DNA of 64,000 nucleotides from Novosphingobium sp. Chol11 (GCF_900218065.1 NZ_OBMU01000001.1:334336-398335), one strand, 5' to 3'. Positions 53,252 through 62,694 are shown, counted from the first letter of the stretch. Notes: a model not told the origin generated them from the sequence alone. Translations and numbers: made by a program.

Positions 53252-53515
53252 ATGGCCAATACGCCGCAAGCCAAGAAGCGCATCCGCCGCAACGCACGCC
53301 GCGCCGAAATCAACGGCGCCCGCATCAGCCGGATCCGCACCCTGGTGAAGAAGGTCGAAACCGCTCTCGCCGCTGGCGACAAGGCGGCTGCGGCCACGGC
53401 GCTTCAGTCCGTCCAGCCTGAACTGGCCCGTGGCGTTGCCCGCGGCGTCCTGCACAAGAATACCGCGGCTCGCAAGTTCGGCCGCCTCACGAAGCGAGTC
53501 AGCGCGCTCGCCTGA
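53252..53515 (+). CDS. rpsT: Small ribosomal subunit protein bS20
   Basis: An 87-residue, highly basic helical protein of the 30S subunit. It starts [18 protein letters not shown], contains [14 protein letters not shown] and ends [19 protein letters not shown], the full S20 pattern. It is followed by a good intrinsic terminator and then dnaA, a neighbour order seen in other alphaproteobacteria. Confidence 0.98.
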   Translation: MANTPQAKKRIRRNARRAEINGARISRIRTLVKKVETALAAGDKAAAATALQSVQPELARGVARGVLHKNTAARKFGRLTKRVSALA

Positions 53516-53548
53516 GCCGCTTCACTCGATCGTCAAATAATTGAAAAG

Positions 53549-53576
53549 ACCCGTCCCGCTCTGGGGCGGGTTTTTT
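53549..53576 (+). terminator. Intrinsic terminator of rpsT
   Basis: ACCCGTCCC pairs with GGGGCGGGT (nine pairs including one G-U) around a short loop and is followed by TTTTTT, about 33 bases after the stop codon. Confidence 0.9.
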
Positions 53577-53946
53577 CATATGTCCGTCACGCAGCCGTAA
53601 CGGAGTCCCGCAGATTCCCGCGATTCCCCAACGATTCGATCAAAAATGCTTGAACCCGTATATTGATTAACTGATTGAAATATAAGGAAATAACGCGGGA
53701 TTTCCGGTTTTCCCCGGTTTTCCGAGTCAACGTCTTTATTTCACATTTTTGAATGGCCCCGCCCTTGATCAGGCGGAGAATGCCTGTCTATTTTCAACTC
53801 TCTGGTCGCCACTCGAATCGATTTCCGGCGATCGTCATTAGGTTTGTTGACGCAGATATGTTGGGAAAGTGCTGCTTTCCCAAAGGTCTTCTTGCGTCTG
53901 ATTGTCCCTGCCAGCCAGGGGCACAGTTGATGGGGGTCGACTGTTT
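53577..53946. promoter_or_regulatory. dnaA upstream region with GANTC cluster and tandem repeat
   Basis: About 370 bases without a gene. It contains six GANTC sites (53603, 53613, 53622, 53633, 53724, 53815), four of them within 35 bases; GANTC is the CcrM methylation site in alphaproteobacteria. An adjacent direct repeat CCGGTTTTCC occurs at 53704-53713 and 53714-53723. A/T-rich DNA lies around 53640-53700. I found no good match to a DnaA box (TTATCCACA), so there is no evidence that this is the replication origin. Confidence 0.55.
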
Positions 53947-55359
53947 ATGAAGGGTTTCACGGCAGTGGCGAATAGTTCGAGCGTTCAGGCATCGCATGAC
54001 CATGCGCGTCTGGAATCGGCGTGGGATGCGATCCGCGCCGGGCTTCGCCGCGACATCGGCCCGCGCATGTTCGACCAGTGGCTGAAGGCTGCTCAGCTGG
54101 GTGACTATTGCCCGGAATCCCAGACGCTGGACCTGCTGTTCGCTTCCGACTTCACGGCCAATTTCGTCTCCGGTCATTTTGGTGATCGGCTGTGCATGGC
54201 CTGGCGCTGCGCCGGCGTGGGCGTCCGCGAGGTCAGGCTGCGCCGCGCGCCGAATGCGGTCGGCCCGCGCCTGCTCGAATCTGCTCCGGCGGAAGAACCG
54301 GTTGCTGCTGCCCCGATCCCCGTCGAGGGCGCGCCCGCCTGCAATTTTCAGCCGCGCCACAGCTTCGCCGATTTCGTCACGGGCGAATCCAACCACCTCG
54401 CCTTTTCCGCGGCGCAGGCCATTGCCGCAGAGGCGCAGCCGCGCTTCAGCCCGCTCTTCATCCATGGCAGCACCGGCCAGGGCAAGACCCACCTGCTCCA
54501 CGCCATTGCCCAGCATTTCTCCAGTCATTCGCCCAGCGCGCCCGTCCTCTACATGTCGGCGGAGCGGTTCATGATGGAATTCGTGAACGCGATGCGCGCC
54601 AACGAAACCATGATGTTCAAGGCGCGTCTGCGCGCCGCCCGCCTGCTGCTGATCGACGACATCCAGTTCATCGCCGGCAAGGGGTCGACGCAGGAGGAAT
54701 TCCTGCACACCATCAACGACCTCATCGACTCGGGCGCCCGCATCGTCGTGACCGCCGATCGCGCGCCGCAGCTGCTCGATTCGATCGACCCTCGCATCCT
54801 CTCCCGGCTCGCGGGCGGCCTGGTCGCCGACATCCGCCCGGCGGATCTTGACCTGCGCCTGTCCATCCTGGAAGCCAAGCGCGCGATAGCAGGCGATCCG
54901 CCGGTCCCCGACGCCGTCGTCGATTTCCTCGCGCGTTCCATCCGCTCCAACATCCGCGAGCTGGAAGGCGCTTTCAACAAACTCATCGCCTACGGCCAAC
55001 TCACCGGCCGCTCCGTCGATCTGGAATTTGCGCAAAGCATGCTCGCCGACGCCGTGCGCGCCAACGCGCGCCGCATCACGGTGGATGAGATCCAGAAGGT
55101 CTGCGCCGCGCACTACAAGATCGACGCCGCCGAAATGCGCTCCAAGCGTCGCGCCCGCGCCGTCGCGCGGCCCCGCCAGGTCGCCATGTACCTTGCCAAG
55201 AAGATGACGCCTCGCTCTCTTCCGGAAATCGGACGCATCTTCGGCGGCCGCGATCACAGCACCGTGATCCATGCCGTACGCACGATCGAGGAACTGCGGC
55301 AGACCAATGCCGACATAGACGCCGACATTCGCACGCTGCAGCGGCAGCTGGAAAACTGA
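53947..55359 (+). CDS. dnaA: Chromosomal replication initiator protein
   Basis: ATP-dependent initiator that opens the replication origin. 470 residues from the ATG at 53947: domain I (AWDAIRAGLRRDIGPRMFDQ), a variable linker, the AAA+ domain with Walker A HGSTGQGKTHLLHAI at about 174-188 and Walker B LLLIDDIQFIAGKG, and domain IV with GRIFGGRDHSTVIHAVRTIE, the DnaA-box-binding signature. A TTG at 53902 in the same frame is a weaker alternative start. Located after rpsT with a long regulatory gap. Confidence 0.97.
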   Translation: MKGFTAVANSSSVQASHDHARLESAWDAIRAGLRRDIGPRMFDQWLKAAQLGDYCPESQTLDLLFASDFTANFVSGHFGDRLCMAWRCAGVGVREVRLRRAPNAVGPRLLESAPAEEPVAAAPIPVEGAPACNFQPRHSFADFVTGESNHLAFSAAQAIAAEAQPRFSPLFIHGSTGQGKTHLLHAIAQHFSSHSPSAPVLYMSAERFMMEFVNAMRANETMMFKARLRAARLLLIDDIQFIAGKGSTQEEFLHTINDLIDSGARIVVTADRAPQLLDSIDPRILSRLAGGLVADIRPADLDLRLSILEAKRAIAGDPPVPDAVVDFLARSIRSNIRELEGAFNKLIAYGQLTGRSVDLEFAQSMLADAVRANARRITVDEIQKVCAAHYKIDAAEMRSKRRARAVARPRQVAMYLAKKMTPRSLPEIGRIFGGRDHSTVIHAVRTIEELRQTNADIDADIRTLQRQLEN

Positions 55360-55396
55360 CGCTGACAGATTATCGGCGAACGGCTAGGATCAGGCC

Positions 55397-56002
55397 ATGA
55401 TCCGCCACGCCGCTTTCCTGTTCGCCGCCTTCCTGTCCCTCGTCCCGGCCGCCGCGCAGGTCCCCGCTTCGCCGACGGCGCAAGATGTTCAGGTCGCGCT
55501 CGACACCAACGCTGGCCGGATCATCATAGCCGTACATATCGCGAAAGCGCCGATCACCGCGCGCAACTTCCTGCGCTATGTCGATCAGAAGCGACTGGAC
55601 GGAACCGGCTTCTACCGGGCTGTGGGAACGGCGGACTATGGTTTCGTACAGGGCGGAACGCAAAATGATCCCGCCCGCGTCCTGCCGCCCATTGCGCATG
55701 AGCCGACCACGCAAACCGGTCTCACCCATGATGACGGCGCGCTGTCCATGGCGCGCTATGCGCCCGGCAGCGCAACCGGCGACTTCTTCATCGTCCTGGG
55801 AAAGATGCCAAGCATGGACGCGCAGCCCGCCTCACCGGGCGACAATCAGGGCTTTGCTGTTTTCGCCCATGTCGTGGAAGGCATGGATGCCGTCCGCTCG
55901 ATCCTGTCGACGCCCAAGTCGCCCACGGCCGGCGAGGGCGTGATGAAAGGACAGATGCTGCAGCAACCCGTGCGGATCGTGACCGCGCGCCGTCTGCCCT
56001 GA
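55397..56002 (+). CDS. Periplasmic cyclophilin-type peptidyl-prolyl isomerase
   Basis: The 201-residue protein has a signal peptide (about residues 1-21, ending VPAAAQ) and a cyclophilin domain: APITARNFLRYVDQKRLDGT, FYRAVGTADYGFVQGGTQ, LSMARYAPGSATGDFFIVLG and GFAVFAHVVEGMDAVRSI. The central QGGTQN loop differs from the QGGDFT of canonical cyclophilins, so activity may be reduced. It lies 37 bases after dnaA, on the same strand. Confidence 0.88.
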   Translation: MIRHAAFLFAAFLSLVPAAAQVPASPTAQDVQVALDTNAGRIIIAVHIAKAPITARNFLRYVDQKRLDGTGFYRAVGTADYGFVQGGTQNDPARVLPPIAHEPTTQTGLTHDDGALSMARYAPGSATGDFFIVLGKMPSMDAQPASPGDNQGFAVFAHVVEGMDAVRSILSTPKSPTAGEGVMKGQMLQQPVRIVTARRLP

Positions 56003-56043
56003 TCCTGACACCGCTCAAAACCCGCTCGCGGTTCCCTGGAAGA

Positions 56044-56691
56044 TCAGCCCTTCCGTTCAGGTGGCAGGGTGATCTTTACATCTTCGCCATTCTGCCCCGG
56101 AAAGCCGGTGAACATGGCGTCGATCAGATTGGGCACAAGATAGGTCAGCTTGTTCGACAGCGACTGTGCGGACGCCTTGCCCTCGAAAAGGCGCCGGTTG
56201 TCCGCTGCCCGATCGATCTTCATGCTGAGGTCGCTCGTATAAACGGTATAGCTGCTGACATCGCTGTAACCGGGGCCGAACAGCCACGGGTCATAAAAGC
56301 CATAGCCCCACGGGCGTCCCCACCGGCCTCGCCAGCCCCAGCCGCCGTAGAAATAAGGATCAGCAGGTCCGAAGCCGGTCGAGCGCACCTTTTCCCGGCC
56401 ATTGTCGACATAGTAGGCAACGCGGACGATCATGTCGGCCCGCGCCGGGTCCGATGCGGGCGTATAGCCCGTTTGCGTCAGCCGCTGGCCGATCAACCCT
56501 GCATATTGACCGAATTCCAGACCGCCAGCGAGCCGGGGATCGTCCGCCACCACGGTGAAGCTCTGCCCAGCCGGAGCGGGCAATTGCTGGAACCGGGCGA
56601 CGTCCGCCTTGAAGGATGTCGCGCAGCCGGAAAGAGCGACCAATGCCAGAGCAGGGGCCGCGACCATGCCGATCTTCTTCATATATTTCAT
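56044..56691 (-). CDS. DUF4136-family lipoprotein
   Basis: A 215-residue envelope lipoprotein with LVALSGCATS (Cys at about residue 23). The DUF4136 region starts FKADVARFQQLPAPAGQSF and ends with LVPNLIDAMFTGFPGQNG. The middle holds a Gly/Trp/Tyr-rich insertion (YFYGGWGWRGRWGRPWGYG). Start taken at 56691 (MKYMKKIG); an ATG three codons on is equally possible. Function unknown. Confidence 0.83.
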   Translation of the reverse strand: MKYMKKIGMVAAPALALVALSGCATSFKADVARFQQLPAPAGQSFTVVADDPRLAGGLEFGQYAGLIGQRLTQTGYTPASDPARADMIVRVAYYVDNGREKVRSTGFGPADPYFYGGWGWRGRWGRPWGYGFYDPWLFGPGYSDVSSYTVYTSDLSMKIDRAADNRRLFEGKASAQSLSNKLTYLVPNLIDAMFTGFPGQNGEDVKITLPPERKG

Positions 56692-56822
56692 CGTCTTGCG
56701 TCCCAATCTGGAAGGGCTCGGTGCAATCTTGCTCCCGGCTATAGCAGAATGCAACTGAACATCATTTGAACGCTCTGCTGGGGCGGGCTGCCGCAGGTCG
56801 CTCATTGAAGCAGTTCCAGACT

Positions 56823-57827
56823 TCAGCGCATAAGCCCCATCGCGTCATAGGCGGCGCGGAGCGTCGGCTCCGCTGCCGCCCGCGCCTTGGCCGCGCCCGT
56901 TTCCAGGATCGCGTCGAGAGCCGCGTCATCCGTGCGCAATTCCAGAAAGCGCGTCCGGATCGGCCGCAGCGTTTCGACCAGCAGTTCGCCCAGCGCAGGC
57001 TTGAACGCGCCAAACCCCTTGCCGGCAAATTCGGCGCAAATGGCGTCAGGCGAGCTTCCGGCCAAGGTCGCGTAGATGCCGACCAGATTGGCCGCTTCCG
57101 GCCGCCCCGTTAGGCCTTCGGCCGTTTCAGGCAGGGGCTCGGGGTCGGTCTTCGCCTTCTTCACCTTCTGCATGATCGCATCATCGTCATCGGTAAGGTT
57201 GATGCGGCTCATGTCCGACGGGTCCGACTTGGACATCTTCGCGGTCCCATCGCGCAGGGACATGATACGCGCCGACTCCTTGGGAATGATCGGATCCGGC
57301 AGCGTGAAAAGCTCGACGCCGAAATCGGTGTTGAACTTGGTCGCGATGTCGCGCGCCAGTTCAAGATGCTGTTTCTGGTCCTCGCCCACCGGCACATGGG
57401 TGGCGTTGTAAGCAAGGATATCGGCGGCCTGCAGCACGGGATAGACGAACAGGCCGATCGAGGCTCCCTCGCGGTCCTTGCCCACCTTGTCCTTGAACTG
57501 CGTCATGCGGTTCAGCCAGCCGATCCGCGCCGTGCCGTTCAGCAACCAGCACAGCTCCGCATGGGCGGGCACCCGTGCCTGGTTGAACAGGACGGAACGA
57601 TCGGGATCGATCCCGGCGGCGACCAGTGCCGCCGCCATGTCGCGCACGTTGCGGATGCGCTGCTCGCGTGCCTCATGCACGGTGATCGAATGCATGTCGG
57701 CGAGGAAGAAGAAGCACTGGCTGCCGCCGTCCATTTCATCCTGCATCCGCACCCAGTTGCGGATCGCGCCCAGATAATTGCCCAGATGCAGATTACCGGT
57801 CGGCTGGATGCCGGAAAGGACGCGCAT
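56823..57827 (-). CDS. trpS: Tryptophanyl-tRNA synthetase
   Basis: Class I synthetase charging tRNA-Trp. The 334-residue protein opens MRVLSGIQPTGNLHLGNYLG, containing the HIGH-equivalent HLGN, and has the KMSKS motif in TAKMSKSDPSD. PVGEDQKQHLELARDIA is typical of the tryptophan enzyme. It starts 16 bases after murJ and is probably in the same transcript. Confidence 0.97.
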   Translation of the reverse strand: MRVLSGIQPTGNLHLGNYLGAIRNWVRMQDEMDGGSQCFFFLADMHSITVHEAREQRIRNVRDMAAALVAAGIDPDRSVLFNQARVPAHAELCWLLNGTARIGWLNRMTQFKDKVGKDREGASIGLFVYPVLQAADILAYNATHVPVGEDQKQHLELARDIATKFNTDFGVELFTLPDPIIPKESARIMSLRDGTAKMSKSDPSDMSRINLTDDDDAIMQKVKKAKTDPEPLPETAEGLTGRPEAANLVGIYATLAGSSPDAICAEFAGKGFGAFKPALGELLVETLRPIRTRFLELRTDDAALDAILETGAAKARAAAEPTLRAAYDAMGLMR

Positions 57828-57843
57828 GTTTCTATCCGTTCTT

Positions 57844-59439
57844 CTAGGTTGCGGTTGAGCCCCTGCGGCGCATCAGCGCCTTCAGGTCGGACACCCGATA
57901 GGCGCCCGTCAGAAAACAGGCCACCCCGTAAAGCGCTATGCCCGCGCCGACAAGCAGGGCAAGGCCGATATAGCGCTGGATCATCGCGCCGCCGAGCCAT
58001 GGGTCCAGCAGCTCTTCTCCCGCGAACAGCGCGCCGCCCATCACGACCGCCGCCACCGCTAGGCGCGGCAACCGCCTGCGCAGCTGCGCATCCGCCGCAA
58101 AATGCCCGCGCTTCACCAATGTCGCATACAGCATGGCGACATTGACTGTGGATGACAGCGCGGTCGCCAGCGGCGGCGCGACATGGCCAAGGCCCGCTCG
58201 TGCCATCAGGGGGATCAGCGTGATATTGCCGATGATGTTGATGAGGATCGACAGCATCGCGTAACGGACCGGCGTTTTCGTGTCGCCGCGCGCATAATAG
58301 CCGGGCGTCAGCACCTTCACGAGCACATAGGATGGCAAACCGATCGAAAAGGCCGACAAGGCCCATCCGCACCGCTGCGCATCTTCCGCCGTAAAGCGCC
58401 CATATTGGAACAGGCCGCGCACGATGGGCTCGGCTACGGTGATGAAGGCGACGGTGGCGGGCAGGGTCAGGAACAGCGCCAGTTCGATCCCACGATTCTG
58501 GGTATCCATCGCTTGCTGTTCTTGCCCGGTCGACAGCATGCGCGAGATTGTCGGCAGCAAGATGGTGCCGAGGCCGATGCCGATCAGGCCGAGCGGCAGC
58601 TGGTTAAGGCGGTCCGCATAATAGATGTAAGTGATCGATCCCGACGCGAGCAGCCACCCCGACAGGGCGGTGGAAATGAGCAGGTTGATCTGCGACGCGC
58701 CAGCGCCAGCGGCGGCGGGCACGATCAGGCGCAACAACTCGCGCACATCGGCATCCAGGCGCGGCCGCTTGAGCTTCATCGACACGCCAGCGCGGCGGCA
58801 GGCCCATATCAGCCACAACAGTTGAAGCGCGCCGCCCACGGTCACGGAAATGGCCTGGACCCGCGCGGTCTCATATTCATTGGCGCCGTGGAACAGCCAC
58901 AGCCCCGCGATCATGGCCAGGTTCAACAGGATCGGCGCGGCGGCATTGACCCAGAATTTGTCGAGCGAATTCAGGATGCCGCCCAGAAGCGATGCAAGGC
59001 TGATCAGCGCGAGATAGGGCAGGGTGATGCGCGACAGGAGCACGGCGAAGGCGAACTGTTCCGGCGTCGGATTTTGCCGCGAAAAGCCGCCGGACAGCAG
59101 CCATGTTACAGGCCAAGCCGCAGCAACGAGCGCCACGGTGAAGAAGATCAGCACGGGCAGCAGAACGGCCAAGGCGCGCTCGGCGAAATGATAGCCCTCG
59201 GCAATGCCTCCGGGCCCTGCCGCCTTGCGGTTGAACATGGGGATGAAGGCGGCGGAAAAGGCCCCCTCGGCAAAGAGCGCGCGGAACATGTTGGGCAGGC
59301 GGAAGGCGACGCCGTTGAAGGCGTCCGACGCAAATCCCGCGCCCACATAGCGCGCCGCCAGCGAATCCCGCACCAGGGCGAGTATGCGGCTGGCAAGCGT
59401 CAACCCGCCGACCGAGCCAAGCGCCTTCACCAGTTTCAT
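57844..59439 (-). CDS. murJ: Lipid II flippase MurJ
   Basis: Flips lipid-linked peptidoglycan precursors across the inner membrane. The 531-residue protein has about fourteen helices and opens MKLVKALGSVGGLTLASRIL, with RDSLAARYVGAGFASDAFNG and FRALFAEGAFSAAFIPMFNR, the conserved MurJ N-terminal Arg/Asp pattern, and YYARGDTKTPVRYAMLSI further on. It is upstream of trpS. A family A repeat sits in its upstream gap. Confidence 0.96.
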   Translation of the reverse strand: MKLVKALGSVGGLTLASRILALVRDSLAARYVGAGFASDAFNGVAFRLPNMFRALFAEGAFSAAFIPMFNRKAAGPGGIAEGYHFAERALAVLLPVLIFFTVALVAAAWPVTWLLSGGFSRQNPTPEQFAFAVLLSRITLPYLALISLASLLGGILNSLDKFWVNAAAPILLNLAMIAGLWLFHGANEYETARVQAISVTVGGALQLLWLIWACRRAGVSMKLKRPRLDADVRELLRLIVPAAAGAGASQINLLISTALSGWLLASGSITYIYYADRLNQLPLGLIGIGLGTILLPTISRMLSTGQEQQAMDTQNRGIELALFLTLPATVAFITVAEPIVRGLFQYGRFTAEDAQRCGWALSAFSIGLPSYVLVKVLTPGYYARGDTKTPVRYAMLSILINIIGNITLIPLMARAGLGHVAPPLATALSSTVNVAMLYATLVKRGHFAADAQLRRRLPRLAVAAVVMGGALFAGEELLDPWLGGAMIQRYIGLALLVGAGIALYGVACFLTGAYRVSDLKALMRRRGSTAT

Positions 59440-59455
59440 GGCAAAACCTCTATCG

Positions 59456-59533
59456 CCGTTCGCGCTGAGCCTGTCGAAGCCCTGTTCTTACCTGAAGAAA
59501 AGGACTGCCCTTCGACAAGCTCAGGGCGAACGG
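59456..59533. repeat. Interspersed palindromic repeat, family A copy 2
   Basis: The left arm CCGTTCGCGCTGAGCCTGTC (continuing GAAGCCC) and right arm GCCCTTCGACAAGCTCAGGG (continuing CGAACGG) are inverted around a purine-rich centre containing GAAGAAAAGG, matching the copy at 36978-37052 in both arms and centre. It lies between murJ and secB. Confidence 0.8.
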
Positions 59534-59554
59534 AAATGAAGGTCATTCCCAGGC

Positions 59555-60055
59555 TCAGGCGTGACCGGCCGGCTCGCCCGCCGTCTGCGCGATCGCCTGA
59601 GCCTGCTGCTCATACAGGCCGCCAAAGTCGATCGGGTCGAGCAGCAATGGCGGGAAGCCGCCGTCACGGATCGCATCGGCCAGAACGCGGCGGGCGAAGG
59701 GGAAGATCAGCCGCGGCGCTTCGGCCAGCATGAACGGCTGCAACTGGTCGTCCGGCACGTTGCGCATGCCGAAGAGGGCGGCATAGAGCAGTTCGACCGC
59801 GAAAGCCGTGCCCTGAGGCGCGGTCGCCTTCACTTCGATCTTCAGAGAAACCTCGACGACCTCATCACCCACCTTGTCGGCGCCGATGTTGAACTGAACG
59901 TCGATCTGCGGCTGATCGGGCCACTGGTAGACGGCCGGCGAATTGGGGTTCTCGAACGAGAGGTCCTTCACATATTGGCTGATGAGCGCGATCTGCGGGC
60001 TCGCGTCCGCGCCGTTGCCCGCGCTGGTCTGGATCGTATCGGCGTCGTCGGCCAT
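59555..60055 (-). CDS. secB: Protein-export chaperone SecB
   Basis: Tetrameric chaperone that keeps preproteins unfolded and hands them to SecA. 166 residues; core motifs are QIALISQYVKDLSFENPNSP, AFAVELLYAALFGMRNVPDD and LIFPFARRVLADAIRDGGFPP. The start at 60055 (MADDADTIQ) is typical; a longer frame to 60106 lacks homology. Divergent from the Tim44-like operon, an arrangement common in alphaproteobacteria. Confidence 0.96.
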   Translation of the reverse strand: MADDADTIQTSAGNGADASPQIALISQYVKDLSFENPNSPAVYQWPDQPQIDVQFNIGADKVGDEVVEVSLKIEVKATAPQGTAFAVELLYAALFGMRNVPDDQLQPFMLAEAPRLIFPFARRVLADAIRDGGFPPLLLDPIDFGGLYEQQAQAIAQTAGEPAGHA

Positions 60056-60229
60056 CTCTGTTCCCTGATTTTCCTGTTGGTCCGCTGGCGAAAAGCCTTG
60101 GGACAATGGCCCGTGCGCTTAGCAGGGGCGGCCGGGCAGGGCAATGCCGCCTGCCGAAAGGCGCCATTTGAATATGGGCGGAAACATGCCTATGTTGGCT
60201 GCGTTGTGGTTTCAGATCTAAACTAAAGG

Positions 60230-60898
60230 GTGCCTCGGCCCGTGTATGTAATCGTCATCCTCGCGCTCATCGCCGGTTTCCTGGCGCTGCGGCTCTATTC
60301 CGTGCTGGGAAAGCGGACAGGGCATGAGCAGGAGCCTGCGCTGCGCCCAGCGGAGGAAAGAGCGAAGGTCACCGTGCTTCAGCCGCGTCCGGTATCGGAC
60401 ATGCCCGGCGATTCGGTTCGTCTGGCGGACGGCTTGATCGCGCCGGGTGGCGAAGCGGGCGTGCGCGCGCTGATCGCGGCGGACCGGACCTTCGACGTGC
60501 CGCAATTCGTGGATGGCGCGAAGGCGGCATACAAGATGGTGCTCGAAGCCTTCTGGCGCGGCGACCGGTCGGAGCTGGAATGGCTGTGCGACACGGACGT
60601 GCTGACCTCGTTCGAAGAGGCGATTGCGCAGCGGGAGGCGGCGGGTCATGTGCTCGACAACCGGCTGGTGCGCATCGACAAGGCGCAGATCGTGGGCGCC
60701 CATGTGAACGGGCGCATCGCCGAAGTGTCGCTGCGGTTCGAAGCGGACATTGCGGCCGTGACCAGGGACAAGGACGGCAATGTCGTCGCCGGGTCGCTCA
60801 CCGACGCGGTCAGCACCAACGATATCTGGACCTTCACGCGCGACCTGCGCAGCACCGATCCCAACTGGAAGCTCAGCGAAACCGACGAGGCTGCATGA
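60230..60898 (+). CDS. Tim44/TimA-family adaptor protein
   Basis: The 222-residue protein has an N-terminal membrane helix (YVIVILALIAGFLALRLYS) followed by LGKRTGHEQE, a signature of bacterial Tim44-like proteins, and a C-terminal Tim44 domain (GAKAAYKMVLEAFWRGDRSEL, ITNDIWTF-type end NDIWTFTRDL). The start is GTG at 60230, or GTG at 60242 with AAAGGG 11 bases upstream. Coupled by ATGA to mltA. Its role is probably in envelope protein assembly. Confidence 0.88.
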   Translation: MPRPVYVIVILALIAGFLALRLYSVLGKRTGHEQEPALRPAEERAKVTVLQPRPVSDMPGDSVRLADGLIAPGGEAGVRALIAADRTFDVPQFVDGAKAAYKMVLEAFWRGDRSELEWLCDTDVLTSFEEAIAQREAAGHVLDNRLVRIDKAQIVGAHVNGRIAEVSLRFEADIAAVTRDKDGNVVAGSLTDAVSTNDIWTFTRDLRSTDPNWKLSETDEAA

Positions 60899-62148
60899 GC
60901 TTCCGGCATGCGTGGGCGGCGACCTTTGCGGCGCTGCTGCTGTCGGCGTGCGCGGGCGGTGTCATTCCGCCTGGCGCGTCAGGCCCGGCTCCATCCGGCC
61001 CGGTACGCGGATCGGACGTCGCGGCGCAGCCGGTCCCGGCGACCCCACGCCCCACTCTGCCGACAGCCACGCCGGCACCGCCCGCCGCAACGACGGAAAA
61101 TGCTCTCGCCGCAGGCATAACGCGCGGGCCCGATGTCACGTCCCTGATCCAGCCCGGCGATCGTGCGCGCAAGGCGCTCGAGGCATTCCGGATTTCCTGC
61201 CCCTCGCTGATGAAGCGCACGGACCAGAGCGGCCTGACCCAGGGATCGGACTGGAACAGCGCGTGCGCCGCCGCCTCCAGCTGGCCCGAAGCGAGCGCCA
61301 ATGAATTTTTCTCCCGCTATTTCGAAGCGGTGCAGGTCGGCTCCGGCACGGCCTTCGTCACCGGCTATTATGAGCCGGAAATCTCCGGATCGCGCGTCCG
61401 GCAGCCCGGCTATGAGGTGCCGATCTATCGCCGCCCGCCGGACCTGATCGACGTCAATCTCGGCCTGTTCAGCGACAGCCTGAAGGGCAAGACCATTCGC
61501 GGCAAGGTGCAGGGGACCAACTTCGTACCCTTTGACGAGCGCGCGCAGATCGTGGCGGGCTCTCTGGCAGGCCGGGGTCTGGAACTTGCCTGGGCCGCCG
61601 ATCCCGTCGAATTCTTCTTCCTCCAGGTGCAGGGAAGCGGACGGCTGCTGCTGCCCGGCGGCGGGGTCATGCGGATCGGCTATGATGGGCAGAATGGCCG
61701 CGATTACACCGGGATCGGCAAGCTCATGAAGGATCGTGGACTGATCCAGGCCGGGTCGATGCAGGATATCATGGCATGGCTGCGCGCCAATCCCGCGGAG
61801 GGTGCGCAGATCATGAACGAGAATAAAAGCTTCGTCTTCTTCCGGGAGTTGACGGGAGCCGGACCGCTGGGCGCGCTGGGCGTGCCGGTGACGGCAGAAG
61901 CGACGGTGGCCGCCGATCCCCGCTATGTTCCCCTCGGCGCGCCCGTGCTGCTGTCCCTCGATCGTGCGGAGCCCAATGGCATCTGGATCGCGCAGGATAC
62001 CGGCGGCGCCATCAAGGGCGCCAACCGTTTCGACAGCTTTTGGGGAGCAGGCACGCGAGCCCGGGAAATAGCGGGCGGCATGTCGGCACGCGGCAGCGCA
62101 TTGATCCTGTTGCCGATCGGATCGGCGGCGCGTCTCGCACAGCAATAA
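60895..62148 (+). CDS. mltA: Membrane-bound lytic murein transglycosylase A
   Basis: Cleaves peptidoglycan glycan strands. The 417-residue protein has a lipoprotein signal (ALLLSACAGG, Cys19), a Pro/Ala-rich linker of about 50 residues, then the MltA domain (FVTGYYEPEISGSR, FFFLQVQGSGRLLLPGG, RIGYDGQNGRDYTGIGK) and the 3D domain ending IWIAQDTGGAIKGANRFDSF with the catalytic Asp region. Start overlaps the upstream Tim44-like stop. Confidence 0.95.
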   Translation: MSFRHAWAATFAALLLSACAGGVIPPGASGPAPSGPVRGSDVAAQPVPATPRPTLPTATPAPPAATTENALAAGITRGPDVTSLIQPGDRARKALEAFRISCPSLMKRTDQSGLTQGSDWNSACAAASSWPEASANEFFSRYFEAVQVGSGTAFVTGYYEPEISGSRVRQPGYEVPIYRRPPDLIDVNLGLFSDSLKGKTIRGKVQGTNFVPFDERAQIVAGSLAGRGLELAWAADPVEFFFLQVQGSGRLLLPGGGVMRIGYDGQNGRDYTGIGKLMKDRGLIQAGSMQDIMAWLRANPAEGAQIMNENKSFVFFRELTGAGPLGALGVPVTAEATVAADPRYVPLGAPVLLSLDRAEPNGIWIAQDTGGAIKGANRFDSFWGAGTRAREIAGGMSARGSALILLPIGSAARLAQQ

Positions 62149-62160
62149 GCGTGGCTGGCG

Positions 62161-62694
62161 ATGGCCCGGCGGCATCTGTCTTCAGACGAACAGGCAATCT
62201 GGAACACCCTGACGCAGTCCGTGAGGCCACTCCGTCCGCGCCCGCGACCTGAGGCCCTCACCGAGCGGCCCGTTGCGATCTCCACTGGTCGAAGCGCGAC
62301 CCCGCTTTCCCCCCGGCCAGTCGATGCCCCATCCGTCCGCGCTCCGGCAGCCATGCTCGACACAAGCTGGGAACGCCGCATCCGCAGCGGTACGTTGATG
62401 CCGGACATGACGGTCGACCTGCACGGACACAGCCTGTCGAGCGCGCATGCCAGGCTCAATCAGGCGCTGTCATCGGCATTGGCGCGCGATCACCGGATCC
62501 TGCTGATCATCACCGGCAAGCCGCCGAAACTTTCAGCTTCCAGCCAGCAATCCCGGCGCGGCGCAATTCGCGGAGAGATCGGCCATTGGCTTGAAACAAG
62601 CGCCTATGCGGACCGTATCGCCAGCGTCCGTCAGGCCCATCCACGGCATGGCGGCACGGGCGCCATCTACATCATATTGCGGCGCAAAAAATAG
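62161..62694 (+). CDS. Smr-domain protein
   Basis: The 177-residue protein has a disordered, Pro/Arg-rich N-terminal half and a C-terminal Smr domain with DLHGHSLSSAHARL (the DxHG motif), LLIITGKPPK and the end HGGTGAIYIILRRKK. Smr domains are DNA- or RNA-nicking modules also found in MutS2. It is the third gene of the Tim44-like/mltA/smr operon, 12 bases after mltA. Confidence 0.9.
   Translation: MARRHLSSDEQAIWNTLTQSVRPLRPRPRPEALTERPVAISTGRSATPLSPRPVDAPSVRAPAAMLDTSWERRIRSGTLMPDMTVDLHGHSLSSAHARLNQALSSALARDHRILLIITGKPPKLSASSQQSRRGAIRGEIGHWLETSAYADRIASVRQAHPRHGGTGAIYIILRRKK

Noticed and set aside
53577-53946. Possible replication origin upstream of dnaA
   Set aside because: A/T-richer DNA and repeats are present, but I found no DnaA boxes near TTATCCACA, and in alphaproteobacteria oriC is often far from dnaA.
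53794-55272. Minus-strand frame of 492 codons opposite dnaA
   Set aside because: DnaA motifs on the plus strand are unambiguous; this is a GC-bias shadow.
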